Positions 17,940 through 26,326 of a stretch of DNA of 64,000 nt are shown here, one piece after another; position 1 is the stretch's first letter; each line of letters begins with the position of its first letter. A model generated the notes under the pieces. It worked only from the letters and a program-made list of their open reading frames with translations. It was not told where the DNA came from and made no database searches. Source of the DNA: QGON01 sp963691905 (GTDB taxonomy: Bacteria > Pseudomonadota > Gammaproteobacteria > Chromatiales > Chromatiaceae); contig OY829894.1 of assembly GCA_963691905.1 (NCBI GenBank), forward strand, positions 186,001 to 250,000. The letters run 5' to 3'. The position numbers and the translations under genes are program-made.

Positions 17940-18737
17940 TTAGTGCATCTTTGCAGAGCAAGGATTTCTCGGCGCGCATGGGTTCTTGGGTGCGCAAGGA
18001 TTTTTCGCTGCACAGGGATTCTTGGCAGCACAAGGGTTTTTCGCCCCACAAGGATTTTTCGCTGCACAAGGATTTTTTGCGCCACAAGGATTCATTGCGC
18101 CCATCTTGTGAGTCTTGGTGAAGCTCTTCTGCTGTGCCAGTACATAACCGGTGAGGGCGGCCAGCTCTCTTGAGTCCCAGGCCAACGCTTTGGCATTCAT
18201 GGGTCCCATCATGCAGAGCTGCACCATCTCATCGGCATGGACGGCTTTCAGCTTCTGCTGGTCATCGGCCATGCGTACATAGTGAGGGTAGGGTTCAGCG
18301 AAGGTGACCTGATAAGAGGCGTTATTGTTGTGGCAGGTGTTGCACGACATGCCGTTGGTGCTCAGACGGGTGTCCTTGAACAGCTTGCTGCCCTCGGCTG
18401 CAAGGGCCGCGCTGTTACCGCGGTAAGGCTTGTAGTCGGAGGGGCGGGTTACTTTTCCAGCCCCGCAAGGATTTTTCGCCGCGCAGGGATTCTTGGCGGC
18501 GCAAGGATTTTTCGCCGCACAGGGATTCTTGGCCGCGCAGGGATTTTTTGCGCCGCAAGGGTTTTGCGCCGCACAGGGATTACAGGGATTGAGCATCTTC
18601 ATCGCCTGCTTGGCGGCGCAGGGGTTCCTGGCTCCGCAGGGATTGGCGGCAAACAGGGGTGCGCTGCTCAGGGCAACTGTGGCCAGACAGCCGGAGAGAA
18701 TGGCATTTAGCGTCTTTTTGCGTGTGGTGAGTTTCAT
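17940..18737 (-). CDS. Monoheme cytochrome flanked by NPC hexapeptide repeat blocks
   Basis: This 265-residue exported protein has a signal peptide (residues 1-30, ending SSAPLFA). A first block of hexapeptide repeats NPC[AG]A[KRQ] spans about 32-94 (10 NPC units), a cytochrome-like domain carries one heme motif CNTCH at 132-136, and a second block spans about 216-262 (8 NPC units). Cysteine therefore recurs every six residues, 18 times, always after proline. The DNA repeats with an 18-bp period. ATG 18737 has an AGGAG ribosome site; the longer in-frame start at 18863 would disrupt the signal peptide. Metal binding, disulfide cross-linking or surface anchoring of a redox protein are all possible; no function is known to me. 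Confidence 0.85.
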   Translation of the reverse strand: MKLTTRKKTLNAILSGCLATVALSSAPLFAANPCGARNPCAAKQAMKMLNPCNPCAAQNPCGAKNPCAAKNPCAAKNPCAAKNPCAAKNPCGAGKVTRPSDYKPYRGNSAALAAEGSKLFKDTRLSTNGMSCNTCHNNNASYQVTFAEPYPHYVRMADDQQKLKAVHADEMVQLCMMGPMNAKALAWDSRELAALTGYVLAQQKSFTKTHKMGAMNPCGAKNPCAAKNPCGAKNPCAAKNPCAAKNPCAPKNPCAPRNPCSAKMH

Positions 18738-18857
18738 CGTGTTTCTCCTGGGTAAAAAGCGGTAACGAATATCTTTTGTATTTGTTTTCCGTCCGTTAGT
18801 CGCTGTTATACGGAGATCCTTACAGTTTGGTTTCGGAAATGGTCTGTTTTTTTGTGT

Positions 18858-18993
18858 GGACACCGAGGCTGAGTCAGCAACATGTTATGTTCGCGTCTTT
18901 ATTATTCCAGGAGTGTTGCTGATTATGCAGGAGTTTCACGTTGATTCCGTTCCCGAGCTGAACGCGCTTTGTGACCAACTGCGGGGCAGTGAA
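18858..18993 (+). pseudogene. Duplicated promoter and first codons of rnd (fragment)
   Basis: This segment matches 24447-24581 with about nine mismatches in roughly 134 bp. It includes the rnd upstream region, the AGGAG ribosome site and the ATG (18925) followed by about 23 codons (MQEFHVDSVPELNALCDQL...). Similarity stops abruptly at CAGTGA, after which the frame runs into unrelated sequence and ends about 50 codons from the ATG. It is in the same orientation as intact rnd. Confidence 0.85.
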
Positions 18994-19405
18994 CGGAAAA
19001 GGGAGGACAGGTCTGCTTCGGCGAGGGGGTGTAACGAAATAAAATTTTACACCCAAGGCATGCGTGTTAGATAGATCTATAACCAACTGATTAATAATGA
19101 TAAATGTATATTGTACAGCCTTGATCTGCTTATAAATGCTCGTTTTGTTACACCCCGAAAAGATATTTCTTCTCTCTTTCCTATCATTCTATCTGCTTGA
19201 TTTTAGGTCAGTAATCTTAAATTTCATGTAGTGGTACGTTTTTTGCTTGAGGTTAAGTCAACGCATCGAAAAAACGGTCAGCAGGGATAAAGCGAGTTTG
19301 AGACCGTAATGGATATGCCATTTACTCCAGGATTGCTTGTTGGTGAGGAAATTAAAATTCTGGATGCTACAAATACAAATCGTAAGTATAGAAGGGGATA
19401 AGTCA
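18994..19405. other. AT-rich intergenic region
   Basis: Base composition changes visibly here to AT-rich. GGGGTGTAAC at 19026-19035 is the inverse of 19147-19156, and a nearer imperfect pair is at 19027-19034/19047-19054. No gene is supported. The 3' end, with GAAGGGG at 19391-19397, serves the small gene starting at 19406. Confidence 0.45.
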
Positions 19406-19639
19406 ATGAAATACCAAAAGCTAGTAAATGAGCTTGACAGCCTTTTGGATTCTGCCACCAAGCAGTGTCATAAGCGCCAAGATGAGTTGAAATTCTTTCT
19501 CGGGCAGCTTAAAGCGGAGAAGAAAAAACTGCGCAAGAAACTGGAAAGAAAAAATACCAAAACTATGCGAAGGAAGCTAAAGAAAGACCTGAGCCTGATA
19601 GAAAACGCATACGCTAATCTGGCTGTTTTAACTTATTAA
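19406..19639 (+). CDS. Small basic coiled-coil protein, unknown
   Basis: This 77-residue, lysine-rich protein (MKYQKLVNELDSLL..., then KKKLRKKLERKNTKTMRRKLKKD) is predicted to be entirely helical with heptad character and a strongly basic middle. ATG 19406 has GAAGGGG upstream; the open frame extends back to 19337 without a better start. Base composition is lower in GC than the neighbouring genes, suggesting acquired DNA. A nucleic-acid-binding or structural role is possible; the family is not recognised. Confidence 0.6.
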   Translation: MKYQKLVNELDSLLDSATKQCHKRQDELKFFLGQLKAEKKKLRKKLERKNTKTMRRKLKKDLSLIENAYANLAVLTY

Positions 19640-19669
19640 ACCTATACAAAATACGTTAATCGTTTCTGA

Positions 19670-19819
19670 ATGAAAGAAGTTTTATTCGACAATAAGGTGC
19701 TTCAAATGCAATATGAAGACAATACGAAAAGCTTAGGATTTCCAGCTGACGTTTTTATCATGCCCGCGCTGTTTATTTTTGCAGTGATTTCCTTGGTAGC
19801 GTTATTAAGCATGATCTAA
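19670..19819 (+). CDS. Small single-TM protein, 49 residues
   Basis: The reading frame starts MKEVLFDNKVLQMQYEDNTK and ends with one hydrophobic helix (IMPALFIFAVISLVALLSMI), giving an N-in/C-tail membrane micro-protein. A second possible start is Met13. It lies 30 nt after the small coiled-coil gene and may share its transcript. No clear ribosome site is visible, so the call rests on the clean soluble-plus-TM architecture. Function is unknown. Confidence 0.4.
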   Translation: MKEVLFDNKVLQMQYEDNTKSLGFPADVFIMPALFIFAVISLVALLSMI

Positions 19820-19970
19820 TTGGTTTATCTCTTGTTGGAGCGTATATCTGAAGTTGGAGATATCAACAGAGGGCTGGATTCGGGAGTCAATGAAGCGTGG
19901 CTATATCAGTCACTCGGAGAATTGACTTCTGTCTGATGCCGATTAAAGCAAGCGCTAAAACTCTGAGTTG

Positions 19971-20005
19971 GATGGCACTGAAATAGGATGGTTTTCAGTG
20001 CCATC
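19971..20005. terminator. Strong 13-bp stem-loop between convergent genes
   Basis: GATGGCACTGAAA (19971-19983) pairs perfectly with 19993-20005 around a 9-nt loop. It lies in the 317-bp gap between the plus-strand small genes and the minus-strand regulator gene, so it could end transcription or stabilise 3' ends in both directions. There is no long T tract. Nothing else is seen in the gap. Confidence 0.5.
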
Positions 20006-20136
20006 AATTCATCCGGTCAGGGCAGCGGAGTAGACTTACAGCCCGACCGGGCATTGTTTTGCCTGGGCGAAGGTACACAAATGCCGAGTACTTTCCCCGT
20101 GTCGAAACCAATATTCCAACGATGTCTGTGACAAGC

Positions 20137-21564
20137 TCAATCATCCCGCATCCTCGCTAACCGCCGGTTGAGGGCTGGTCGCGAGATGCCCAGCAAGGCG
20201 GCGGCAGTGCCTTGGTTGCCGGCGGCCCGATGTAATGCCTCCTCAATGTGCAGTTGTTCCGCCTCCTTCAAGGTCTGGAATCTTCCCTGCGAGTCAGTTT
20301 TCTCCGCTGCCTTCTTCTTTGATGGCACCGCAGTGACTTGTTGTGTCTTGATGGTCTTGCGGAAACTTTTTACCGCCAGTATCCGCCCGGATTTGTGGCG
20401 TGCCACGGCATCGAAGACCATTGATCGCAGTTCTCGCACGTTGCCGGGAAAATGATAGTTGGTGAGTAAAGTCAGTAACTCCGGCGGTGCCTCTGGGAGC
20501 TTCTTCTCCAATGAGTCGGCTGCTTCAGCGGCGAAGACGGCCAGCAGAACCGGAATGTCTTCCTTGCGTTCCCGTAATGGGGGAATATCCACCTGATGTA
20601 CGGACAGACGATAGTAGAGGTCGGAGCGGAAGGACTCCTCGGCCATGCGGGCATTCAGATCGCGGTGAGTGGCGCAAAGGATCCGGGCACTGCTCATCTT
20701 CGCCATGTCCGAACCCAATGGATAATAGTGGCGCTCCTGCAGTAGCCGCAGCAGCTTTACCTGGGAAGCGAGCGTCAGATCGCCGATCTCATCCAGAAAC
20801 AAGGTGCCGCCTTCGGCTTGGGCAATCATTCCCTCGCGTGTTGTATCAGCACCTGAGAAAGCGCCTTTGCGGTGCCCGAATAGAGTGTCGGAGAACAGGG
20901 CGTCGTCCAGCCCCGCCACATTTACCGGAACGAACGCTCCCGTTCGACCACTCAGACGATGCATTGCCTCAGCTAACAGTTCCTTGCCTGAACCGGTCTC
21001 ACCGTTGATGAGAACGGGTTCTCCAGAGCTGGCAATTGCCTCCAGGTATTGGAACAGGGAGCGCATCTTCCGGCTGACGGTGACGATATTGGAAAATAAC
21101 TCTCCGTGCTCCAACTCGTCTGTCATCAGACTACGCTTGAGGACGCTCACCTGTCTGCGCAGAGTGCGCATCTCAAGTGCCCGTTTGATGCTTGAGACGA
21201 AGCGGCTCTCCTCCACTGGCTTGACCAGGTAGTCGAAGGCCCCCTCCTTCATGCAGGCCACCGCCGTTTCCACCTCCTGGGCCGCTGTCATAACGATTAC
21301 CGGGAGTTCGGGATGCTCCCTGACGATCTCCGGCAGCAGTTGGGTTCCAGATAGGTAAGGCATGAACAGGTCCAGCACCACTGCGGCTACCTCCTGACCC
21401 GCCAGCAACGGCATCAGCTCCCGGCTGTCTTTTACGGTCAGCACCTCCTTGATCCCAGCGCTGGCGAGAATCATCTGGGAGCTAAATAGTACGGAAGCCT
21501 CATCGTCTACCAGTACCACTGGGAAAGAGGTGTTCGATTCATGCACCATATGCTGCGCTCTCAT
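20137..21564 (-). CDS. Sigma-54-dependent NtrC/DctD-type response regulator
   Basis: This 475-residue protein has three modules: a receiver (VVLVDDE acidic pocket, phospho-acceptor Asp in VVLDLFMP, conserved Lys in YLVKPVEE), an AAA+ domain (Walker A GETGSGKE, Walker B GGTLFLDEIGDL, arginine finger region), and a Fis-type HTH at the C-terminus (NQGTAAALLGISRPALNRRL). The sigma-54 contact loop reads GAFSGAD instead of GAFTGA; T-to-S is a conservative and tolerated change. ATG 21564 overlaps the kinase stop by 4 nt (ATGA), so it is the partner of the upstream sensor. Targets are unknown. Confidence 0.93.
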   Translation of the reverse strand: MRAQHMVHESNTSFPVVLVDDEASVLFSSQMILASAGIKEVLTVKDSRELMPLLAGQEVAAVVLDLFMPYLSGTQLLPEIVREHPELPVIVMTAAQEVETAVACMKEGAFDYLVKPVEESRFVSSIKRALEMRTLRRQVSVLKRSLMTDELEHGELFSNIVTVSRKMRSLFQYLEAIASSGEPVLINGETGSGKELLAEAMHRLSGRTGAFVPVNVAGLDDALFSDTLFGHRKGAFSGADTTREGMIAQAEGGTLFLDEIGDLTLASQVKLLRLLQERHYYPLGSDMAKMSSARILCATHRDLNARMAEESFRSDLYYRLSVHQVDIPPLRERKEDIPVLLAVFAAEAADSLEKKLPEAPPELLTLLTNYHFPGNVRELRSMVFDAVARHKSGRILAVKSFRKTIKTQQVTAVPSKKKAAEKTDSQGRFQTLKEAEQLHIEEALHRAAGNQGTAAALLGISRPALNRRLARMRDD

Positions 21565-24185
21565 GCCTTGTGAATGGTCGGGACCCGGATGGTCACCGTG
21601 GTGCCGCTGCTCAGTACCGACTCGAAGCCTATTCTGCCGCCGTGTTTCTCTAAGATGGAGCGGGATATCGACAGGCCCAAACCGGTGCCGCCTGCGTCAG
21701 TTCTGGTAGTGAAAAAGGGCTCTGTCAGCTGGCCTAGATCCCGTTCTGAAATGCCTTGGCCTTGATCCTGTATAGCAACCCATAACTCGCTATTATCTGC
21801 ATCGAAGCCAGCGCTGATATGCACCCCTTTGGTCCGATCCGGCAGAGCCTGCAGTGCGTTCAGCAAGACGTTGATAAACACCTGCTCGAGTTGCTGGGAG
21901 TTGCCCGGTACGGCGGGTAGGTCATCCGGTACTTCCAAGGTACAGTCATCGGTGTATTTTTGGATCTGATTGTGCAGGATCATAACTGCTGCTTCCAGCA
22001 CCTGTTGGATGTCCACTTTCTCGGTCAACTCGCCGGTATCCTGTCGAGACATGTGTTTGAGATTTTGTACGATACGGCGGATGCGGTCCGAGTTCATGGT
22101 GATTTCCGACAGTAAGTGCGGAAAGCTGTCTCGGACCTCAGAGAAGGGCAGTCCGCTGAGAGCAAAGTCGCCGTTTTCCTCGAAGTATCCATTCAAAATC
22201 GGGGTGATGTCATGCCATGCTCGCGAGACCAAAGTAGCGTTGAACTGTATCGCGTTGTTGGGGTTGTTGATCTCATGGGCCACCCCGGCAGCCAGCACAC
22301 CGATGGAAGCGAGGCGTGCGTTACGTAGCGCCTGGGCTTCCAGGTTACGTTTTTCCGTGACGTCGCCAGCGATTACCATGGCAGCAGTCACCTGCCCTTC
22401 ATCGCTGCAGATGGGTACGATGCGACCTTCCCAGTATGTTCCATCGTCTGCCGAATACTGGAATTGCCGGGTGGTGCTTTTGTGGAATGCCGTATTCAAT
22501 GCCTTGCGGAACCACTTGCGAAATTCCCGGGGCATCAGGGCCATGGAATTGCGTCCAACGGCCCGCTCTGCCGGCAGTGCAGGAACGGAGCGGTTCATGA
22601 GCAGAATCTTGCCTTGGACATCCACTGTCATGATAATGTCCGGCGACTGCTGGAACAGGTCCCGCAGCTTGGCCTCGGACTCACGCAACGCTCTGTCTGC
22701 CAGCTTGCGCTCGGTGATGTCCTCCATAAAGCCTACTAAGCGGTATATCCTGCCGTCCGGGTCGCGCACCGCGAATCCCCGGGTCCGCACCCAGCGCAGC
22801 ACCCCGTCCGTACGTCGTATCCGGTGAATTACCTCGGCGTCATTCCCTTCCCGTCCGATGCTCTGCAATGCTTCGGCCAGCATCGGGCGGTCCTCGGGGT
22901 AAGCTGCGTCCAGCAGGGGTGGAAGTTTACCGCCATCGACAATCCCCAGAATCTTCTCATAGGCGGGGCTGAGATAGAGTATCTCTATGCCGTTCACCGC
23001 AGTGGCCCAGAATGCCTCGTCCACGGTCTCTGTCATTTGTCGGAACAACTCTTCACGCTCCATGAGTCGCTGCTCCATGGCCGAGCGTTGCCGAATGTTC
23101 TCCCGAATTCTGGCCAGGTAGAAAGACATGAGTAGAGTGAACAGCAAGCCGGCGATCAGCACCATCCATGGTCCTTCCTGAAAGGCCTCGGCACTGCGGA
23201 ACAGATTTGTGCGCCCACAGACGATCGCCAATTGCCGGTCAGCCACCTGAACCCGTTCAGCGACCTTGGGCTCCCCCTGATTGTTCCACCAGCCTTCATA
23301 ATCGTCCGCCCCAACGTCTTTGGGAGAGAGGCGGCTGGTATAAAAATGCAGGAAGCGCTCGTCAATAGGCGCCGATTCATCAAGCATCAAGATCTCCACT
23401 CCGCGCGGTTCAAGCAGCGAGATAGCGGCATTGGCCAATTTGCCAAACTGGAAGAATCCCACGACGAATCCTGACAAACCCGCTCTGCGCTGATCGGCCG
23501 TCTGTAGGGGGATATTCGCGCTGAAAACTGGGTTGGCTACCATGAATCCGTACTCGATGCCGCCTTGTGGCGTCGGATAGGCGATGCGCCCGCTCGTTGC
23601 CACCTGTCCTTGTTCACGGGCACGTGACAGAGCCTCTGCGAACTTGGGGACCGAGCCCAGATCGAAACCGGCTCGAATCCCGTTACCCTGTTCCGGGGCC
23701 ATATGGAGCACCGGGTAATACTCAGCGCTTTCGCCACGAGGGACCAGCTTGAAGTCGCTGGTGCGGGCGCGCTCGAACAGCTGGTATTCGTTCCGCCTAA
23801 GGGCAGTGGATGCCTCGAAGGCTTTCCTTTCCGGTCCTCTAACCAGTGGTACCCATAATAGTGCCTGGATACCCTGGTAACGGTCCAGGAGCGATTCGGC
23901 GAACATCCGGAATCCATCACTATCCACCCGGTCCGACGCCAGGATGTGATCCCGGAGAGTCGTAACCGCGAGCATACTGTTATCTATTCCGTGGCTTAAG
24001 GCTCGGGTGCGGTTGTGAGCAACCCATTCGAAGTCCAGCATTTTGTGTGCTTCCAGCTGTTGCTGCATCAGTAGCTGGGCGGCAAAGGAAAGACTCAGGC
24101 CGATGATGGCAACTAGCCAGATCGCACTGTTCTCAGGACCGAACAGAAGACGGGAGGAATCCAGCGGCTGCTTTCGCGTGATCAT
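21561..24185 (-). CDS. CHASE-PAS-PAS sensor histidine kinase
   Basis: This 874-residue membrane kinase has TM1 (about 19-40), a periplasmic CHASE-type domain (about 80-290, with DSDGFRMFAESLLDRYQGIQALLWVPLV), TM2 (about 340-362), two PAS/PAC domains (RWVRTRGFAVRDPDGRIYRLVGFMEDITERK ends the first), a phospho-acceptor region (AAGVAHEINNPNN) of the NtrB/DctB type, and an ATPase domain (QLEQVFINVLLNAL; DQGQGISE; GGTGLGLSISRSI). CHASE domains sense small extracellular ligands. It is co-translated with the sigma-54 regulator. The pair lies inside the segment bounded by the rnd direct repeats. Confidence 0.92.
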   Translation of the reverse strand: MITRKQPLDSSRLLFGPENSAIWLVAIIGLSLSFAAQLLMQQQLEAHKMLDFEWVAHNRTRALSHGIDNSMLAVTTLRDHILASDRVDSDGFRMFAESLLDRYQGIQALLWVPLVRGPERKAFEASTALRRNEYQLFERARTSDFKLVPRGESAEYYPVLHMAPEQGNGIRAGFDLGSVPKFAEALSRAREQGQVATSGRIAYPTPQGGIEYGFMVANPVFSANIPLQTADQRRAGLSGFVVGFFQFGKLANAAISLLEPRGVEILMLDESAPIDERFLHFYTSRLSPKDVGADDYEGWWNNQGEPKVAERVQVADRQLAIVCGRTNLFRSAEAFQEGPWMVLIAGLLFTLLMSFYLARIRENIRQRSAMEQRLMEREELFRQMTETVDEAFWATAVNGIEILYLSPAYEKILGIVDGGKLPPLLDAAYPEDRPMLAEALQSIGREGNDAEVIHRIRRTDGVLRWVRTRGFAVRDPDGRIYRLVGFMEDITERKLADRALRESEAKLRDLFQQSPDIIMTVDVQGKILLMNRSVPALPAERAVGRNSMALMPREFRKWFRKALNTAFHKSTTRQFQYSADDGTYWEGRIVPICSDEGQVTAAMVIAGDVTEKRNLEAQALRNARLASIGVLAAGVAHEINNPNNAIQFNATLVSRAWHDITPILNGYFEENGDFALSGLPFSEVRDSFPHLLSEITMNSDRIRRIVQNLKHMSRQDTGELTEKVDIQQVLEAAVMILHNQIQKYTDDCTLEVPDDLPAVPGNSQQLEQVFINVLLNALQALPDRTKGVHISAGFDADNSELWVAIQDQGQGISERDLGQLTEPFFTTRTDAGGTGLGLSISRSILEKHGGRIGFESVLSSGTTVTIRVPTIHKA

Positions 24186-24513
24186 AGGGCGTTTGTGTAG
24201 TTCAGATCCTATTTAAGGACTATGGGTGGGCCTGACCTCGAGGGGAATACGGTAACATTATCGTTACATATTTGGCGAAATTCGTGGTTTTATTTATATG
24301 AGTTGGAAAATCAGGAACGTGCGGATTTGTCCACACATTCCGAAGAACTGCTATTTCAACTACCCCGCCGCGATGACTTCGCCAACAAGGTGAGTGCGAT
24401 CAAGATAAGGGTTGTCATGCCAGGCTATGGTTTTACATCCCCAAGAGGACACCGTAGCAGAGTCAGCAACATGTTATGCTCGCGTCTTTATTATTCCAGG
24501 AGTGTTGCTGATT
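24186..24513. other. Divergent promoter region of kinase and rnd
   Basis: This 328-bp gap contains the 5' side of the sequence duplicated at 18858 (from 24447). GTAAC at 24252-24256 mirrors GTTAC at 24263-24267. An open frame at 24222-24533 has no ribosome site or recognisable domain and is not called. Confidence 0.4.
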
Positions 24514-25680
24514 ATGCAGGAGTTTTACGTTGATTCCGTTCCCGGGCTGAACGCACTTTGTGAGCAACTGCGTGGCAGTGAGTGGCTGGCGGTGGATACA
24601 GAATTTATGCGGGAGAAGAGCTATTTTCCCCAACTCTGTCTTTTGCAGGTGAGCAACGGGCATCTGGCCGCCTCAGTAGATCCGCTGGCGATTGACGATC
24701 TCGCCCCGCTGCTGGATATCCTTTACGACCCGGCAACAGTGAAGATATTTCACTCCGGGCACCAGGATCTGGAGATTTTCTATCTGTTGCGGCAGAGTTT
24801 GCCGGTGCCTTTGTTTGATACCCAATTGGCGGCAACCCTGCTGGGTCTGGGGGATCAGGTGGGTTACGGTACCCTGGTGCAGCAGGTGTTGGAGCATAGC
24901 CTGGAGAAGGGCCATACACGAGCCGATTGGTCGCGCCGTCCCCTGGAGCAGGAGCAGTTGCGTTATGCGCTTGATGACGTGATCTACCTGGGAGAGGTCT
25001 ATCTGAAACTGGTCGCCAGTTTACGGGAGAAAGGGCGGGACCGATGGCTGGAGGATGACTTTGCCAGGTTGGCCGATCCCACGACCTATGCGGTGGATCC
25101 GGATGCTTCCTGGCAGAGGGTAAAAGGGCGGCAACGTCTCAAGGGCATTCAGCTTGCCGTATTGAAGGCATTATCAGCTTGGCGCGAAGAGCGGGCGATT
25201 GCCGCGAACCGGCCCCGTCGCTGGATTATCAAAGATGAGGTACTGCTGGATTTGGCTCGGCGCATGCCTGGGGAGATCCGGCAACTCGAACGGATTCGCG
25301 GTCTTGAAAGCGGGACAGTGAAGCATTTTGGCGAGACGCTGCTGGAGAGGATTGCAGAAGCCCGTAAAATTCCCAAGGAGCAGTGGCCTGAGGAAAAACG
25401 GCGTTCTCCCCGGCTCTCCATCAACCAGGAAGCGATGGCCGATCTCCTTATGTGCAGTCTGCGTCTGTTGGCGGCGGAGGAAGGCATCACGCCATCGGCC
25501 CTGGCGTCACAAGGTGACATCGAAAGACTGATCCATGGAGAGCGGGACTTGGCGATCCTTGATGGCTGGCGCAAGTTGATTGCTGGAGACGCGTTACTGG
25601 AAGTATTGGCAGGCAGACGCGCCCCACGAGTAGAGGAAGGGAAGATATACCTCGGTCGTGCTCATCGTGGTGAGCCATAG
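24514..25680 (+). CDS. rnd: Ribonuclease D
   Basis: This 388-residue 3'-5' exoribonuclease acts in tRNA 3' maturation. The DEDD catalytic motifs are visible: VDTEFMRE (Exo I), FHSGHQDLEIF (Exo II) and RYALDDVIYLGEVY (Exo III with Tyr), followed by HRDC domains (LKALSAWREERAIAANRPRRWIIKD and onward). ATG 24514 has AGGAG at 24498-24502; the open frame extends back to 24412, but the family start MQEFYVDS fits. Its promoter and first 23 codons are duplicated at 18858-18993. Confidence 0.95.
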   Translation: MQEFYVDSVPGLNALCEQLRGSEWLAVDTEFMREKSYFPQLCLLQVSNGHLAASVDPLAIDDLAPLLDILYDPATVKIFHSGHQDLEIFYLLRQSLPVPLFDTQLAATLLGLGDQVGYGTLVQQVLEHSLEKGHTRADWSRRPLEQEQLRYALDDVIYLGEVYLKLVASLREKGRDRWLEDDFARLADPTTYAVDPDASWQRVKGRQRLKGIQLAVLKALSAWREERAIAANRPRRWIIKDEVLLDLARRMPGEIRQLERIRGLESGTVKHFGETLLERIAEARKIPKEQWPEEKRRSPRLSINQEAMADLLMCSLRLLAAEEGITPSALASQGDIERLIHGERDLAILDGWRKLIAGDALLEVLAGRRAPRVEEGKIYLGRAHRGEP

Positions 25681-25778
25681 GTTTCTGATTCTGTGCTTTT
25701 CAGCCCTGGCAAGCATGCGGCAGGGTATTTCATATCTGTCTGTCCCTCCAGACGGCCACTGTTCTCAAATGCCTCCAG

Positions 25779-25919
25779 CAACAATTTGATGGATGTGTTG
25801 ATAGTATCATCGGTGCCATTGATGGCGATGATTATGATAAAGCACTGGAGGCACTAAGGATTTTGGCTGCCGAGCCGATATCAAGTTGTCATGTTTTTGA
25901 AAACAGATTAAACGGGTAG
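25779..25919 (+). pseudogene. Remnant of the C-terminus of an Hpt-type sensor kinase
   Basis: The frame QQQFDGCVDSIIGAIDGDDY, continuing DKALEALRILAAEP, ends at TAG 25917-25919, directly before the hemerythrin ATG. Its core resembles the end of the kinase at 28555-28640 (EGYDFDEALEAIKVLADM). No start codon or upstream kinase sequence is present, so it looks like the tail of a deleted paralogue. Confidence 0.5.
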
Positions 25920-26312
25920 ATGAGTATGGAATGGCAAAAAACATTTGAGGTTGGGCACAATAAAATCGATATGGAACATCGTGTGTTTTTCGAACTCGTT
26001 CAATCAATAGCTGCTGCTGAAGCACAAGAGGCGTCCAGGGACAAGATCAGGCGGCTGATAGCAGAAACAACCAAATACGCGGAATTCCATTTCCTCAGTG
26101 AAGAAAACATTATGATAGATGTTGGGTATCCGAATTTCGAGGAACACCGCGAGTTGCATAAGTCTCTTCTGAGGAAAATGCAGAAGTACGTTGTCAGTTT
26201 TGAATCAGGCGACAGTAACATTCATGATCTCGTCAGGTTTTTAGTCGATTGGTTTGTCAAGCATACAACCACTGAGGACTTGCTGCTTTCAAAGTATATA
26301 AAACAGGCATAA
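25920..26312 (+). CDS. Bacteriohemerythrin
   Basis: This 130-residue protein has a four-helix-bundle hemerythrin pattern binding a diiron-oxo site. Visible ligands include His in GHNKIDMEHR, HFLSEENIM (His/Glu pair), HRELH, and the final helix WFVKHTTTEDL, which supplies the last His and an acidic residue. Such proteins bind O2 reversibly for sensing or delivery. It is followed 14 nt later by a PAS kinase and then an HD-GYP regulator, suggesting an oxygen-linked signalling operon. Confidence 0.92.
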   Translation: MSMEWQKTFEVGHNKIDMEHRVFFELVQSIAAAEAQEASRDKIRRLIAETTKYAEFHFLSEENIMIDVGYPNFEEHRELHKSLLRKMQKYVVSFESGDSNIHDLVRFLVDWFVKHTTTEDLLLSKYIKQA

Positions 26313-26326
26313 GAATACGGCAATGA

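Noticed and set aside
17950..18600. CRISPR-like periodic 18-bp repeats
   Set aside because: They encode the NPC hexapeptide blocks in one open frame with signal peptide and heme motif; there are no unique spacers and no cas genes.
19026..19156. Integron attC-like or transposon-end structure
   Set aside because: The GGGGTGTAAC/GTTACACCCC inverse pair is short, lacks attC core sites, and no integrase or cassette structure is visible.
24222..24533. 103-codon plus-strand frame upstream of rnd
   Set aside because: It has no ribosome site or domain, and its 3' part is the rnd promoter and start region.
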